This document shows positions 34,401 through 46,809 of a stretch of 64,000 nucleotides of DNA, piece after piece (within the stretch, counting starts at the first letter, position 1; each line of letters opens with the position of its first letter). The stretch comes from Diplolepis rosae (Eukaryota > Arthropoda > Insecta > Hymenoptera > Diplolepididae): NCBI GenBank assembly GCA_030998225.1, contig JAPYXD010000737.1, positions 3,162,001 through 3,226,000 of the forward strand, given 5' to 3'. The position numbers and the translations under genes are program-made. The notes under the pieces were generated by a model, which was not told the DNA's origin, searched no databases, and was given only the letters and a program-made list of their open reading frames with translations.

Positions 34401-34942
34401 TGTTAATTATTATTTTTTGGCCACTTTATACAAATTCTTATACCCCTAAGAATTCGCGCATTACTTTGCCTCCTTATTTAGGTCAGACTTCGTTTGATCT
34501 CGCGTATTACGCTGCTATTTTTGCATTTATATCAGTCCTGACGTCCATTGAACTCGCGCATTACTTGGCCACCTTACTGAAAATCTGAGTCCGAAGAGCT
34601 CGCGCATTACTTGGCCACTCTTTTCAGATCAGACTTTGTTCAACTCGCGTATTACGCGGCTATTTTTGCATTCATATCAGTCCTGACGTCCATTGAACTC
34701 GCGCATTACTTGGACACTTTATATATAAAAATTCTGTACTAAGAATTCGCGCATTACTTTGCCACCTTATTTAGGTCAGACATTGTTTGATCTCGCGTAT
34801 TACGCGGCTATTTTTGCATTGATATCAGTCCTGACGTCCATTGAACTCGCGCATTACTTGGCCACCTTACTGTAAATCTGTGTCCGGAGTGCTCGCGCAT
34901 TACTTGGCCGCTTTATTCAGGTCAGAGTCTAAGGACCCTAAG
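34401..34942 (+). repeat. Unit, 542 class
   Basis: A-F-G-H-B-C-J-F-G-H-I, ACAAATTC head. Confidence 0.92.
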
Positions 34943-35283
34943 TGTTAATTATTATTTTTTGGCCACTTTATAAAAATTCTTATACCCCTAAGAATTCGCG
35001 CATTACTTGGCCACATAATTTTAAGCCAGAGTCCGAAGAGCTCGCGCATTACTTGGCCACTTTATATAAAAATCCTGTCCTAAGAATTCGCGCATTATTT
35101 TGCCTCCTTATTTAGATCAGACTTCGTTTGATCTCGCGTATTAGGCGGCTAATTGTGCATTTATATCAGTCCTGACGTCCATTGAACTCGCGCATTACTT
35201 GGCAACCTTACTGAAAATCTCAGTCCGACGTGCTCGCGCCTGACTAGGCCGCTTTATTCAGGTCAGAGTCTAAGGACCCTAAG
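34943..35283 (+). repeat. Unit, 341 class
   Basis: A-D-E-F-G-H-I, AGGCGG form, several substitutions in H-I. Confidence 0.92.
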
Positions 35284-35679
35284 TGTTAATTATTATTTTT
35301 TGGCCACTTTATAAAAATTCTTATACCCCTAAGAATTCGCGCATTACTTGGCCACTCTTTTCAGGTCAGACTGCGTTCAACTCGCGTATTACGCGCCTAT
35401 TTTTCTATTTATATCATAACTGAAGTCCAATGAACTCGCGCAGTATGTGGACGCATTATATATAAAAATTCTGTACTAAGAATTCGCGCATTATTTTGCC
35501 TCCTTATTTAGGTCGGACTTCGTTTGATCTCGCGTATTACGCGGCTAATTGTGCATTTATATCAGTCCTGACGTCCATTGAACTCGCGCATTACTTGGCC
35601 ACCTTACTGAAAATCTGAGTCCGAAGTGCTCGCGCATTACTTGGCCGCTTTATTCAGGTCAGAGTCTAAGGACCCTAAG
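35284..35679 (+). repeat. Rare unit, 396 bp
   Basis: A-B-C-J-F-G-H-I. D and E are missing between J and F. C-J at 35414-35456 is degenerate. Confidence 0.88.
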
Positions 35680-36221
35680 TGTTAATTATTATTTTTTGGC
35701 CACTTTATACAAATTCTTATACCCCTAAGAATTCGCGCATTACTTTGCCTCCTTATTTAGGTCAGACTTCGTTTGATCTCGCGTATTACGCTGCTATTTT
35801 TGCATTTATCTCAGTACTGACGTCCATTGAACTCGAGCATTACTTGGCCAGCTTAATTAATTACTGAGTCCTACGAGCTCGGGACTTACTTGGCCACTCT
35901 TTTCAGATCAGACTTTGTTCAACTCGCGTATTACGCGGCTATTTTTGCATTCATATCAGTCCTGACGTCCATTGAACTCGCGCATTACTTGGACACTTTA
36001 TATATAAAAATTCTGTACTAAGAATTCGCGCATTACTTTGCCACCTTATTTAGGTCAGACATTGTTTGATCTCGCGTATTACGCGGCTATTTTTGCATTG
36101 ATATCAGTCCTGACGTCCATTGAACTCGCGCATTACTTGGCCACCTTACTGTAAATCTGTGTCCGGAGTGCTCGCGCATTACTTGGCCGCTTTATTCAGG
36201 TCAGAGTCTAAGGACCCTAAG
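35680..36221 (+). repeat. Unit, 542 class
   Basis: A-F-G-H-B-C-J-F-G-H-I. The first H (35832-35877) is strongly altered. Confidence 0.9.
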
Positions 36222-36562
36222 TGTTAATTATTATTTTTTGGCCACTTTATAAAAATTCTTATACCCCTAAGAATTCGCGCATTACTTGGCCACATAATTT
36301 TAAGCCAGAGTCCGAAGAGCTCGCGCATAACTTGGCCACTTTATATAAAAATCCTGTCCTAAGAATTCGCGCATTATTTTGCCTCCTTATTTAGATCAGA
36401 CTTCGTTTGATCTCGCGTATTAGGCGGCTAATTGTGCATTTATATCAGTCCTGACGTCCATTGAACTCGCGCATTACTTGGCTACCTTACTGAAAATCTG
36501 AGTCCGAAGTGTTCGCGCATTACTTGGCCGCTTTCTTCAGGTCAGAGTCTAAGGACCCTAAG
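36222..36562 (+). repeat. Unit, 341 class
   Basis: A-D-E-F-G-H-I, AGGCGG form, TTTCTTCAGG in I. Confidence 0.92.
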
Positions 36563-37195
36563 TGTTAATTATTATTTTTTGGCCACTTTATAAAAATTCT
36601 TATACCCCTAAGAATTCGCGCATTACTTGGCCACTCTTTTCAGGTCAGACTGCGTTCAACTCGCGTATTACGCGCCTATTTTTCTATTTATATCAGTCCT
36701 GAAGTCCAGTGAACTCGCGCATTACTTGGACACTTTATATATAAAAATTCTGTACTAAGAATTCGCGCATTACTTGGCCACATAATTTTAAGCCAGAGTC
36801 CGAAGAGCTCGCGCATTACTTGGCCACTTTATATAAAAATCCTGTCCTAAGAATTCGCGCATTATTTTGCCTCCTTATTTAGGTAAGACTTCGTTTGATC
36901 TCGCGTATTACGCTGCTATTTTTGCATTTATATCAGTCCTGACGTCCATTGAACTCGCGCATTACTTGGCCACCTTACTGAAAATCTGAGTCCGAAGAGC
37001 TCGCGCATTACTTGGCCACTTTTTTCAGATCAGACTTTGTTCAACTCGCGTATTACGCGGCTATTTTTGCATTTATATCAGTCCTGACGTCCATTGAACT
37101 CGCGCATTACTTGGCCACCTTACTGAAAATCTGAGTCCGAAGTGTTCGCGCATTACTTGGCCGCTTTCTTCAGGTCAGAGTCTAAGGACCCTAAG
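36563..37195 (+). repeat. Unit, 633 class
   Basis: A-B-C-J-D-E-F-G-H-B-C-H-I. I has TTTCTTCAGG, as in the preceding 341 unit. Confidence 0.92.
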
Positions 37196-37635
37196 TGTTA
37201 ATTATTATTTTTTGGCCACTTTATAAAAATTCTTATACCCCTAAGAATTTGAGCATTACTTGGCCACTCTTTTCAGGTCAGACTGCGTTCAACTCGCGTA
37301 TTACGCGCCTATTTTTGTATTTATATCAGTCCTGACGTCCATTGAACTCGCGCATTACTTGGCCACATAATTTTAAGCCAGAGTCCGAAGAGCTCGCGCA
37401 TTACTTGGCCACTTTATATTAAAATTCTGTACTAAGAATTCGCGCATTACTTTGCCACCTTATTTAGGTCAGATTTCGTTTTATCTCGCGTATTACGCGG
37501 CTATTTTTGCATTTATATCAGTCCTGACGTCCATTGAACTCGCGCATTACTTGGCCACCTTACTGTAAATTAGAGTCCGAAGTGCTCGCGCATTACTTGG
37601 CCGCTTTATTCAGGTCAGAGTCTAAGGCCCCTAAG
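37196..37635 (+). repeat. Unit, 440 class
   Basis: A-B-C-D-E-F-G-H-I. B opens TTTGAG, ends GGCCCCTAAG. Confidence 0.92.
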
Positions 37636-38266
37636 TGTTAATTATTATTTTTTGGCCACTTTATAAAAATTCTTATACCCCTAAGAATTCGCGCATTACT
37701 TGGCCACTCTTTTCAGATCAGACTTCGTTCAACTCGCGTATTACGCGGCCATTTTTGTATTTATATCAGTCCTGACGTCCATTGAACTCGCGCATTACTT
37801 GGCCACATAATTTTAAGCCAGAGTCCGAAGAGCTCGCGCATTACTTGGCCACTTTATATAAAAATTCTGTACTAAGAATTCGCGCATTACTTTGCCACCT
37901 TATTTAGGTCAGATTTCGTTTGATCTCGCGTATCACGCGGCTATTTTGAATTTATATCAGTCCTGGCGTCCATTGAACTCGCGAATTACTTGGCCACATA
38001 ATTTTAAGCCAGAGTCCGAAGAACTCGCGCATTACTTGGCCACTTTATATAAAAATCCTGTCCTAAGATTTCGCGCATTATTTTGCCTCCTTATTTAGGT
38101 CAGACTTCGTTTGATCTCGCGTATTACGCGGCTAATTGTGCATTTATATCAGTCCTGACGTCCATTGAACTCGCGCATTACTTGGCCACCTTACTGAAAA
38201 TCTGAGTCCGAAGTGCTCGCGCATTACTTGGCCGCTTTATTCAGGTCAGAGTCTAAGGACCCTAAG
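37636..38266 (+). repeat. Unit, 631 class
   Basis: A-B-C-D-E-F-G-D-E-F-G-H-I, 53-bp first G, CENP-B-like 17-mer at about 37723-37739. Confidence 0.92.
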
Positions 38267-38808
38267 TGTTAATTATTATTTTTTGGCCACTTTATACAAA
38301 TTCTTATACCCCTAAGAATTCGCGCATTACTGTGCCTCCTTATTTAGGTCAGACTTCGTTTGATCTCGCGTATTAAGCTGCTATTTTTGCATTTATATCA
38401 GTCCTGACGTCCATTGAACTCGCGCATTACTTGGCCACCTTACTGAAAATCTGAGTCCGAAGAGCTCGCGCATTACTTGGCCACTCTTTTCAGATCAGAC
38501 TTTGTTCAACTCGCGTATTACGCGGCTATTTTTGCATTCATATCAGTCCTGACGTCCATTGAACTCGCGCATTACTTGGACACTTTATATATAAAAATTC
38601 TGTACTAAGAATTCGCGCATTACTTTGCCACATTATTAAGGTCAGAGAGTATTTGATCTACCGAATTACGCGGCTTTTTTTGCATTGATATCAGTCCTGA
38701 CGTCCATTGAACTCGCGCATTACTTGGCCACCTTACTGTAAATCTGTGTCCGGAGTGCTCGCGCATTACTTGGCCGCTTTATTCAGGTCAGAGTCTAAGG
38801 ACCCTAAG
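38267..38808 (+). repeat. Unit, 542 class
   Basis: A-F-G-H-B-C-J-F-G-H-I. The second F-G (38631-38683) is degenerate. Confidence 0.91.
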
Positions 38809-39149
38809 TGTTAATTATTATTTTTTGGCCAGTTTATAAAAATTCTTATACCCCTAAGAATTCGCGCATTACTTGGCCACATAATTTTAAGCCAGAGTCC
38901 GAAGAGCTCGCGCATTACTTGGCCACTTTATATAAAAATCCTGTCCTAAGAATTCGCGCATTATTTTGCCTCCTTATTTAGATCAGACTTCGTTTGATCT
39001 CGCGTATTAGGCGGCTAATTGTGCATTTATATCAGTCCTGACGTCCATTGAACTCGCGCATTACTTGGCTACCTTACTGAAAATCTGAGTCCGAAGTGCT
39101 CGCGCATTACTTGGCCGCTTTATTCAGGTCAGAGTCTAAGGACCCTAAG
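38809..39149 (+). repeat. Unit, 341 class
   Basis: A-D-E-F-G-H-I, AGGCGG form. Confidence 0.92.
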
Positions 39150-39974
39150 TGTTAATTATTATTTTTTGGCCACTTTATAAAAATTCTTATACCCCTAAGA
39201 ATTCGCGCATTACTTGGCCACTCTTTTCAGGTCAGACTGCGTTCAACTCGCGTATTACGCGCCTATTTTTCTATTTATATCAGTCCTGACGTCCATTGAA
39301 CTCGCGCATTATGTGGACACTTTATATATAAAAATTCTGTACTAAGAATTCGCGCATTACTTGGCCACATAATTTTAAGCCAGAGTCCGAAGAGCTCGCG
39401 CATTACTTGGCCACTTTATATAAAAATTCTGTACTAAGAATTCGCGCATTACTTTGCCACCTTATTTAGGTCAGATTTAGATTGATCTCGCGTATTACGC
39501 GGCTATTTTTGCATTTATATCAGTCCTGACGTCCATTGAACTCGCCAATTACTTGGCCACATAATTTTAATCCAGAGTCCGAAGAGCTCGCGCATTACTT
39601 GGCCACTTTATATAAAAATCCTGTACTAAGAATTCGCGCATTACTTTGCCTCCTTATTTAGGTCAGACTTCGTTTGATCTCGCGTATTACGCTGCTATTT
39701 TTGCATTTATATCAGTCCTGACGTCCATTGAACTCGCGCATTACTTGGCCACCTTACAGAAAAACAGAGTCCGAAGACATCGCGCATTAATTGGCCACTT
39801 TTTTCAGATCAGACGTTGTTCAGCTCGCGTATTACGCGGCTCTTTTTGCATTGATATCAGTCCTGACGTCCATTGAACTCGCGCATTACTTGGCCACCTT
39901 AGTGAAAATCAGAGTCCGAAGTGTTCGCGCATAACTTGGCCGCTTTATTCAGGTCAGAGTCTAAGGACCCTAAG
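39150..39974 (+). repeat. Unit, 825 class
   Basis: A-B-C-J-D-E-F-G-D-E-F-G-H-B-C-H-I. H-B-C at 39757-39845 is degenerate. Confidence 0.91.
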
Positions 39975-40463
39975 TGTTAATTATTATTTTTTGGCCACTT
40001 TATAAAAATTCTTATACCCCTAAGAATTCGCGCTTTACTTGGCCACTCTTTTCAGGTCAGACTGCGTTCAACTCGCGTATTACGCGCCTATTTTTGTATT
40101 TATATCAGTCCTGAAGTCCAGTGAACTCGCGCATTACTTGGACACTTTATATATAAAAATTCTGTACTAAGAATTCGCGCATTACTTGGCCACATAATTT
40201 TAAGCCAGAGTCCGAAGAGCTCGCGCATTACTTGGCCACTTTATATAAAAATCCTGTCCTAAGAATTCGCGCATTATTTTGCCTCCTTATTTAGGTCAGA
40301 CTTCGTTTGATCTCGCGTATTACGCGGCTAATTGTGCATTTATATCAGTCCTGACGTCCATTGAACTCGCGCATTACTTTGGCCACCTTACTGAAAATCT
40401 GAGTCCGAAGTGCTCGCGCATTACTTGGCCGCTTTATTCAGGTCAGAGTCTAAGGACCCTAAG
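39975..40463 (+). repeat. Unit, 488 class (489 bp)
   Basis: A-B-C-J-D-E-F-G-H-I, one extra T in H. Confidence 0.92.
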
Positions 40464-41097
40464 TGTTAATTATTATTTTTTGGCCACTTTATAAAAATTC
40501 TTATACCCCTAAGAATTTGAGCATTACTTGGCCACTCTTTTCAGGTCAGACTGCGTTCAACTCGCGTATTACGCGCCTATTTTTTCTATTTATATCAGTC
40601 CTGAAGTCCAGTGAACTCGCGGATTACTTGGACACTTTATAAATAAAAATTCTGTACTAAGAATTCGCGCATTACTTGGCCACATAATTTTAAGCCAGAG
40701 TCCGAAGAGCTCGCGCATTACTTGGCCACTTTATATAAAAATCCTGTCCTAAGAATTCGCGCATTATTTTGCCTCCTTATTTAGGTCAGACTTCGTTTGA
40801 TCTCGCGTATTACGCGGCTATTTTTGCATTTATATCAGTCCTGACGTCCATTGAACTCGCGCATTACTTGGCCACCTTACTGAAAATCTGAGTCCGAAGA
40901 GCTCGCGCATTACTTGGCCACTCTTTTCAGATCAGATTTTGTTCAACTCGCGTATTACGCGGCTATTTTTGCATTTATATCAGTCCTGACGTCCATTGAA
41001 CTCGCGCATTACTTGGCCACCTTACTGAAAATCTGAGTCCGAAGTGCTCGCGCATTACTTGGCCGCTTTATTCAGGTCAGAGTCTAAGGACCCTAAG
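40464..41097 (+). repeat. Unit, 633 class (634 bp)
   Basis: A-B-C-J-D-E-F-G-H-B-C-H-I, B opens TTTGAG, one extra T in C. Confidence 0.92.
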
Positions 41098-41537
41098 TGT
41101 TAATTATTATTTTTTGGCCACTTTATAAAAATTCTTATACCCCTAAGAATTCGCGCATTACTTGGCCACTCTTTTCAGATCAGACTTCGTTCAACTCGCG
41201 TATTACGTGGCTATTTTTGTATTTATATCAGTCCTGACGTCCATTGAACTCGCGCATTACTTGGCCACATAATTTTAAGCCAGAGTCCGAAGAGCTCGCG
41301 CATTACTTGGCCACTTTATATTAAAATTCTGTACTAAGAATTCGCGCATTACTTTGCCACCTTATTTAGGTCAGATTTCGTTTGATCTCGCGTATTACGC
41401 GGCTATTTTTGCATTTATATCAGTCCTGACGTCCATTGAACTCGCGCATTACTTGGCCACCTTACTGTAAATCAGAGTCCGAAGTGCTCGCGCATTAGTT
41501 GGCCGCTTTATTCAGGTCAGAGTCTAAGGACCCTAAG
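41098..41537 (+). repeat. Unit, 440 class
   Basis: A-B-C-D-E-F-G-H-I. I has CATTAGTTGG. Confidence 0.92.
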
Positions 41538-41980
41538 TGTTAATTATTATTTTTTGGCTACTTTATAAAAATTCTTATACTCCTAAGAATTCGCGCATTA
41601 CTTGGCCACTCTTTTCAGATCAGACTTAGTTAAACTCGCGTATTACGAGACAACTTATGTATTTATATCAGTCCTGACGTCCATTGCACTCGCGCATTAC
41701 TTGGCCACATAATTTTAAGCCAGAGTCCGAAGAGCTCGCGCATTACTTGGCCACTTGATATAAAAATTCTGTACTCCTAAGAATTCGCGCATTACTTTGC
41801 CTCCTTATTTAGGTCAGACTTCGTTTGATCTCGCGTATTACGCGGCTATTGTTGCATTTATATCAGTCCTGACGTCCATTGAACTCGCGAATTACTTGGC
41901 TACCTTACTGAAAATCTGAGTCCGAAGTGCTCGCGCATTACTTGGCCGCTTTATTCAGGTCAGAGTCTAAGGACCCTAAG
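41538..41980 (+). repeat. Unit, 440 class (443 bp)
   Basis: A-B-C-D-E-F-G-H-I, 49-bp E. B-C near 41627-41660 is altered. Confidence 0.91.
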
Positions 41981-42468
41981 TGTTAATTATTATTTTTTGG
42001 CCACTTTATAAAAATTCTTATACCCCTAAGAATTCGCGCTTTACTTGGCCACTCTTTTCAGGTCAGACTTTGTTCATCTCGCGTATTACGCGGCTATTTT
42101 TGCATTTATATCAGTCCTGAAGTCCATTGAACTCTCGCATTACTTAGCCACATTATATATAAAAATTCTGTACTAAGAATTCGAGCATTACTTGGCCACA
42201 TAATTTTAAGCCAGAGTCCGAAGAGCTCGCGCATTACTTGGCCACTTTATATAAAAATCCTGTCCTAAGAATTCGCGCATTATTTTGCCTCCTTATTTAG
42301 ATCAGACTTCGTTTGATCTCGCGTATTAGGCGGCTAATTGTGCATTTATATCAGTCCTGACGTCCATTGAACTCGCGCATTACTTGGCTACCTTACTGAA
42401 AATCTGAGTCCGAAGTGCTCGCGCATTACTTGGCCGCTTTATTCAGGTCAGAGTCTAAGGACCCTAAG
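41981..42468 (+). repeat. Unit, 488 class
   Basis: A-B-C-J-D-E-F-G-H-I with a 341-type tail. Substitutions at 42119-42185. Confidence 0.91.
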
Positions 42469-42956
42469 TGTTAATTATTATTTTTTGGCCACTTTATAAA
42501 AATTCTTATACCCCTAAGAATTCGCGCTTTACTTGGCCACTCTTTTCAGGTCAGACTGCGTTCAACTCGCGTATTACGCGCCTATTTTTGTATTTATATC
42601 AGTCCTGAAGTCCAATGAACTCGCGCATTACTTGGACACTTTATATATAAAAATTCTGTACTAAGAATTCGCGCATTACTTGGCCACATAATTTTAAGCA
42701 AGAGTCCGAAGAGCTCGCGCATTACTTGGCCACTTTATATAAAAATCCTGTCCTAAGAATTCGCGCATTATTTTGCCTCCTTATTTAGGTCGGACTTCGT
42801 TTGATCTCGCGTATTACGCGGCTAATTGTGCATTTATATCAGTCCTGACGTCCATTGAACTCGCGCATTACTTGGCCACCTTACTGAAAATCTGAGTCCG
42901 AAGTGCTCGCGCATTACTTGGCCGCGTTATTCAGGTCAGAGTCGAAGGACCCTCAC
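42469..42956 (+). repeat. Unit, 488 class
   Basis: A-B-C-J-D-E-F-G-H-I with GCAAGAG, GGTCGGAC and GAAGTCCAATG. Confidence 0.92.
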
Positions 42957-43589
42957 TGTTAATTCTTATATTTTGGCCACTTTATAAATATTCTTATACC
43001 ACTAAGAATTTGAGCATTACTTGGCCACTCTTTTCAGGTCAGACTGCGTTCAACTCGCGTATTACGCGCCTATTTTTCTATTTATATCAGTCCTGAAGTC
43101 CAGTGAACTCGCGCATTACTTGGACACTTTATATATAAAAATTCTGTACTAAGAATTCGCGCATTACTTGGCCACATAATTTTAAGCCAGAGTCCGAAGA
43201 GCTCGCGCATTACTTGGCCACTTTATATAAAAATCCTGTCCTAAGAATTCGCGCATTATTTTGCCTCCTTATTTAGGTAAGACTTCGTTTGATCTCGCGT
43301 ATTACGCTGCTATTTTTGCATTTATATCAGTCCTGACGTCCATTGAACTCGCGCATTACTTGGCCACCTTACTGAAAATCGGAGTCCGAAGAGCTCGCGC
43401 ATTACTTGGCCACTCTTTTCAGATCAGACTTTGTTCAACTCGCGTATTACGCGGCTATTTTTGCATTTATATCAGTCCTGACGTCCATTGAACTCGCGCA
43501 TTACTTGGCCACCTTACTGAAAATCTGAGTCCGAAGTGCTCGCGCATTACTTGGCCGCTTTATTCAGGTCAGAGTCTAAGGACCCTAAG
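42957..43589 (+). repeat. Unit, 633 class
   Basis: A-B-C-J-D-E-F-G-H-B-C-H-I. The I/A boundary is altered (CTCACTGTTAATTCTTATATTTTGG). B opens TTTGAG. Confidence 0.91.
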
Positions 43590-44029
43590 TGTTAATTATT
43601 ATTTTTTGGCCACTTTATAAAAATTCTTATACCCCTAAGAATTCGAGCATTACTTGGCCACTCTTTTCAGGTCAGACTGCGTTCAACTCTCGTATTACGC
43701 GCCTATTTTTGTATTTATATCAGTCCTGACGTCCATTGAACTCGCGCATTACTTGGCCACATAATTTTAAGCCAGAGTCCGAAGAGCTCGCGCATTACTT
43801 GGCCACTTTATATTAAAATTCTGTACTAAGAATTCGCGCATTACTTTGCCACCTTATTTAGGTCATATTTCGTTTTATCTCGCGTATTACGCTGCTATTT
43901 TTGCATTTATATCAGTCCTGACGTCCATTGAACTCGCGCATTACTTGGCCACCTTACTGTAAATTAGAGTCCGAAGTGCTCGCGCATTACTTGGCCGCTT
44001 TATTCAGGTCAGAGTCTAAGGACCCTAAG
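43590..44029 (+). repeat. Unit, 440 class
   Basis: A-B-C-D-E-F-G-H-I. B opens TTCGAG, halfway between TTCGCG and TTTGAG. Confidence 0.92.
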
Positions 44030-44660
44030 TGTTAATTATTATTTTTTGGCCACTTTATAAAAATTCTTATACCCCTAAGAATTCGCGCATTACTTGGCCA
44101 CTCTTTTCAGATCAGACTTCGTTCAAATCGCGTATTACGCGGCAATTTTTGTATTTATATCAGTCCTGACGTCCATTGAACTCGCGCATTACTTGGCCAC
44201 ATAATTTTAAGCCAGAGTCCGAAGAGCTCGCGCATTACTTGGCCACTTAATATAAAAATTCTGTACTAAGAATTCGCGCATTACTTTGCCACCTTATTTA
44301 GGTCAGATTTCGTTTGATCTCGCGTATCACGCGGCTATTTTGCATTTATATCAGTCCTGGCGTCCATTGAACTCGCGAATTACTTGGCCACATAATTTTA
44401 AGCCAGAGTCCGAAGAACTCGCGCATTACTTGGCCACTTTATATAAAAATCCTGTCCTAAGAATTCGCGCATTATTTTGCCTCCTTATTTAGGTCAGACT
44501 TCGTTTGATCTCGCGTATTACGCGGCTAATTGTGCATTTATATCAGTCCTGACGTCCATTGAACTCGCGCATTACTTGGCCACCTTACTGAAAATCTGAG
44601 TCCGAAGTGCTCGCGCATTACTTGGCCGCTTTATTCAGGTCAGAGTCTAAGGACCCTAAG
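44030..44660 (+). repeat. Unit, 631 class
   Basis: A-B-C-D-E-F-G-D-E-F-G-H-I, 53-bp first G. Confidence 0.92.
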
Positions 44661-45202
44661 TGTTAATTATTATTTTTTGGCCACTTTATACAAATTCTTA
44701 TACCCCTAAGAATTCGCGCATTACTTTGCCTCCTTATTTAGGTCAGACTTCGTTTGATTTCGCGTATTACGCTGCTATTTTTGCATTTTTATCAGTCCTG
44801 ACGTCCATTGAACTCGCGCATTACTTGGCCACCTTACTGAAAATCTGAGTCCGAAGAGCTCTCGCATTACTTGGCCACTCTTTTCAGATCAGACTTTGTT
44901 CAACTCGCGTATTACGCGGCTATTTTTGCATTCATATCAGTCCTGACGTCCATTGAACTCGCGCATTACTTGGACACTTTATATATAAAAATTCTGTACT
45001 AAGAATTCGCGCATTACTTTGCCACCTTATTTAGGTCAGTGATTGTTTGATCTCGCGTATTACGCGGCTATTTTTGCATTGATATCAGTCCTGACGTCCA
45101 TTGAACTCGCGCATTACTTGGCCACCTTACTGTAAATCTGTGTCCGGAGTGCTCGCGCATTACTTGGCCGCTTTATTCAGGTCAGAGTCTAAGGACCCTA
45201 AG
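44661..45202 (+). repeat. Unit, 542 class
   Basis: A-F-G-H-B-C-J-F-G-H-I, ACAAATTC head. Confidence 0.92.
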
Positions 45203-45543
45203 TGTTAATTATTATTTTTTGGCCACTTTATAAAAATTCTTATACCCCTAAGAATTCGCGCATTACTTGGCCACATAATTTTAAGCCAGAGTCCGAAGAG
45301 CTCGCGCATTACTTGGCCACTTTATATAAAAATCCTGTCCTAAGAATTCGCGCATTATTTTGCCTCCTTATTTAGATCAGACTTCGTTTGATCTCGCGTA
45401 TTAGGCGGCTAATTTTGCATTTATATCAGTCCTGACGTCCATTGAACTCGCGCATTACTTGGCTACCTTACTGAAAATCTGAGTCCGAAGTGCTCGCGCA
45501 TTACTTGGCCGCTTTATTCAGGTCAGAGTCTAAGGACCCTAAG
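45203..45543 (+). repeat. Unit, 341 class
   Basis: A-D-E-F-G-H-I, AGGCGG form. Confidence 0.92.
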
Positions 45544-46369
45544 TGTTAATTATTATTTTTTGGCCACTTTATAAAAATTCTTATACCCCTAAGAATTCGC
45601 GCATTACTTGGCCACTCTTTTCAGGTCAGACTGCGTTCAACTCGCGTATTACGCGCCTATTTTTCTATTTATATCAGTCCTGACGTCCATTGAACTCGCG
45701 CATTATGTGGACACTTTATATATAAAAATTCTGTACTAAGAATTCGCGCATTACTTGGCCACATAATTTTAAGCCAGAGTCCGAAGAGCTCGCGCATTAC
45801 TTGGCCACTTTATATAAAAATTCTGTACTAAGAATTCGCGCATTACTTTGCCACCTTATTTAGGTCAGATTTTGTTTGATCTCGCGTATTACGCGGCTAT
45901 TTTTGCATTTATATCAGTCCTGACGTCCATTGAACTCGCGAATTACTTGGCCACATAATTTTAATCCAGAGTCCGAAGAGCTCGCGCATTACTTGGCCAC
46001 TTTATATAAAAATCCTGTACTAAGAATTCGCGCATTACTTTGCCTCCTTATTTAGGTCAGACTTCGTTTGATCTCGCGTATTACGCTGCTATTTTTGCAT
46101 TTATATCAGTCCTGACGTCCATTGAACTCGCGCATTACTTGGCCACCTTACTGAAAATCTGAGTCCGAAGAGCTCGCGCATTACTTGGCCACTCTATTAA
46201 GATCAGACTTTGTTCATCTCGCGTATTACGCGGCTATTTTTTGCATTCATATCAGTCCTGACGTCCATTGAACTCGCGCATTACTTGGCCACCTTACTGA
46301 AAATCTGAGTCCGGAGTGCTCGCGGATTACTTGGCCGCGTTATTCAGGTCAGAGTCTAAGGACCCTAAG
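45544..46369 (+). repeat. Unit, 825 class (826 bp)
   Basis: A-B-C-J-D-E-F-G-D-E-F-G-H-B-C-H-I, J with ATGTGG, one extra T in the last C. Confidence 0.92.
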
Positions 46370-46809
46370 TGTTAATTATTATTTTTTGGCCACTTTATAA
46401 AAATTCTTATACCCCTAAGAATTCGCGCATTACTTTGCCACCTTATTTAGGTCAGATTTCGTTTGATCTCGCGTATCACGCGGCTATTTTGCATTTATAT
46501 CAGTCCTGGCGTCCATTGAACTCGCGAATTACTTGGCCACATAATTTTAAGCCAGAGTCCGAAGAACTCGCGCATTACTTGGCCACTTTATATAAAAATC
46601 CTGTCCTAAGAATTCGCGCATTATTTTGCCTCCTTATTTAGGTCAGACTTCGTTTGATCTCGCGTATTACGCGGCTAATTGTGCATTTATATCAGTCCTG
46701 ACGTCCATTGAACTCGCGCATTACTTGGCCACCTTACTGAAAATCTGAGTCCGAAGTGCTCGCGCATTACTTGGCCGCTTTCTTCAGGTCAGAGTCTAAG
46801 GACCCTAAG
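46370..46809 (+). repeat. Unit, 440 bp by coincidence, different make-up
   Basis: A-F-G-D-E-F-G-H-I. It is a 631-type unit that lost B-C-D-E (191 bp), not a true 440-class unit; the 53-bp G shows its origin. The deletion opens the longest reading frame of the window (90 codons, 46369-46641), which I regard as accidental. Confidence 0.9.

Larger units (their letters stand above)
36563..39149 (+). repeat. Superunit, 2587 bp (633-440-631-542-341)
   Basis: Canonical order. Its last four units repeat the order at 1-1954, and the 440 unit shares the GGCCCCTAAG end with the unit at 1-440. Confidence 0.85.
42957..45543 (+). repeat. Superunit, 2587 bp (633-440-631-542-341)
   Basis: Canonical order. 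It follows the block 39150-42956, which resembles 30156-34400. Confidence 0.85.

Noticed and set aside
46369..46641. The longest open frame, 90 codons
   Set aside because: It results from a B-C-D-E deletion that joins two spurious frames of neighbouring modules.
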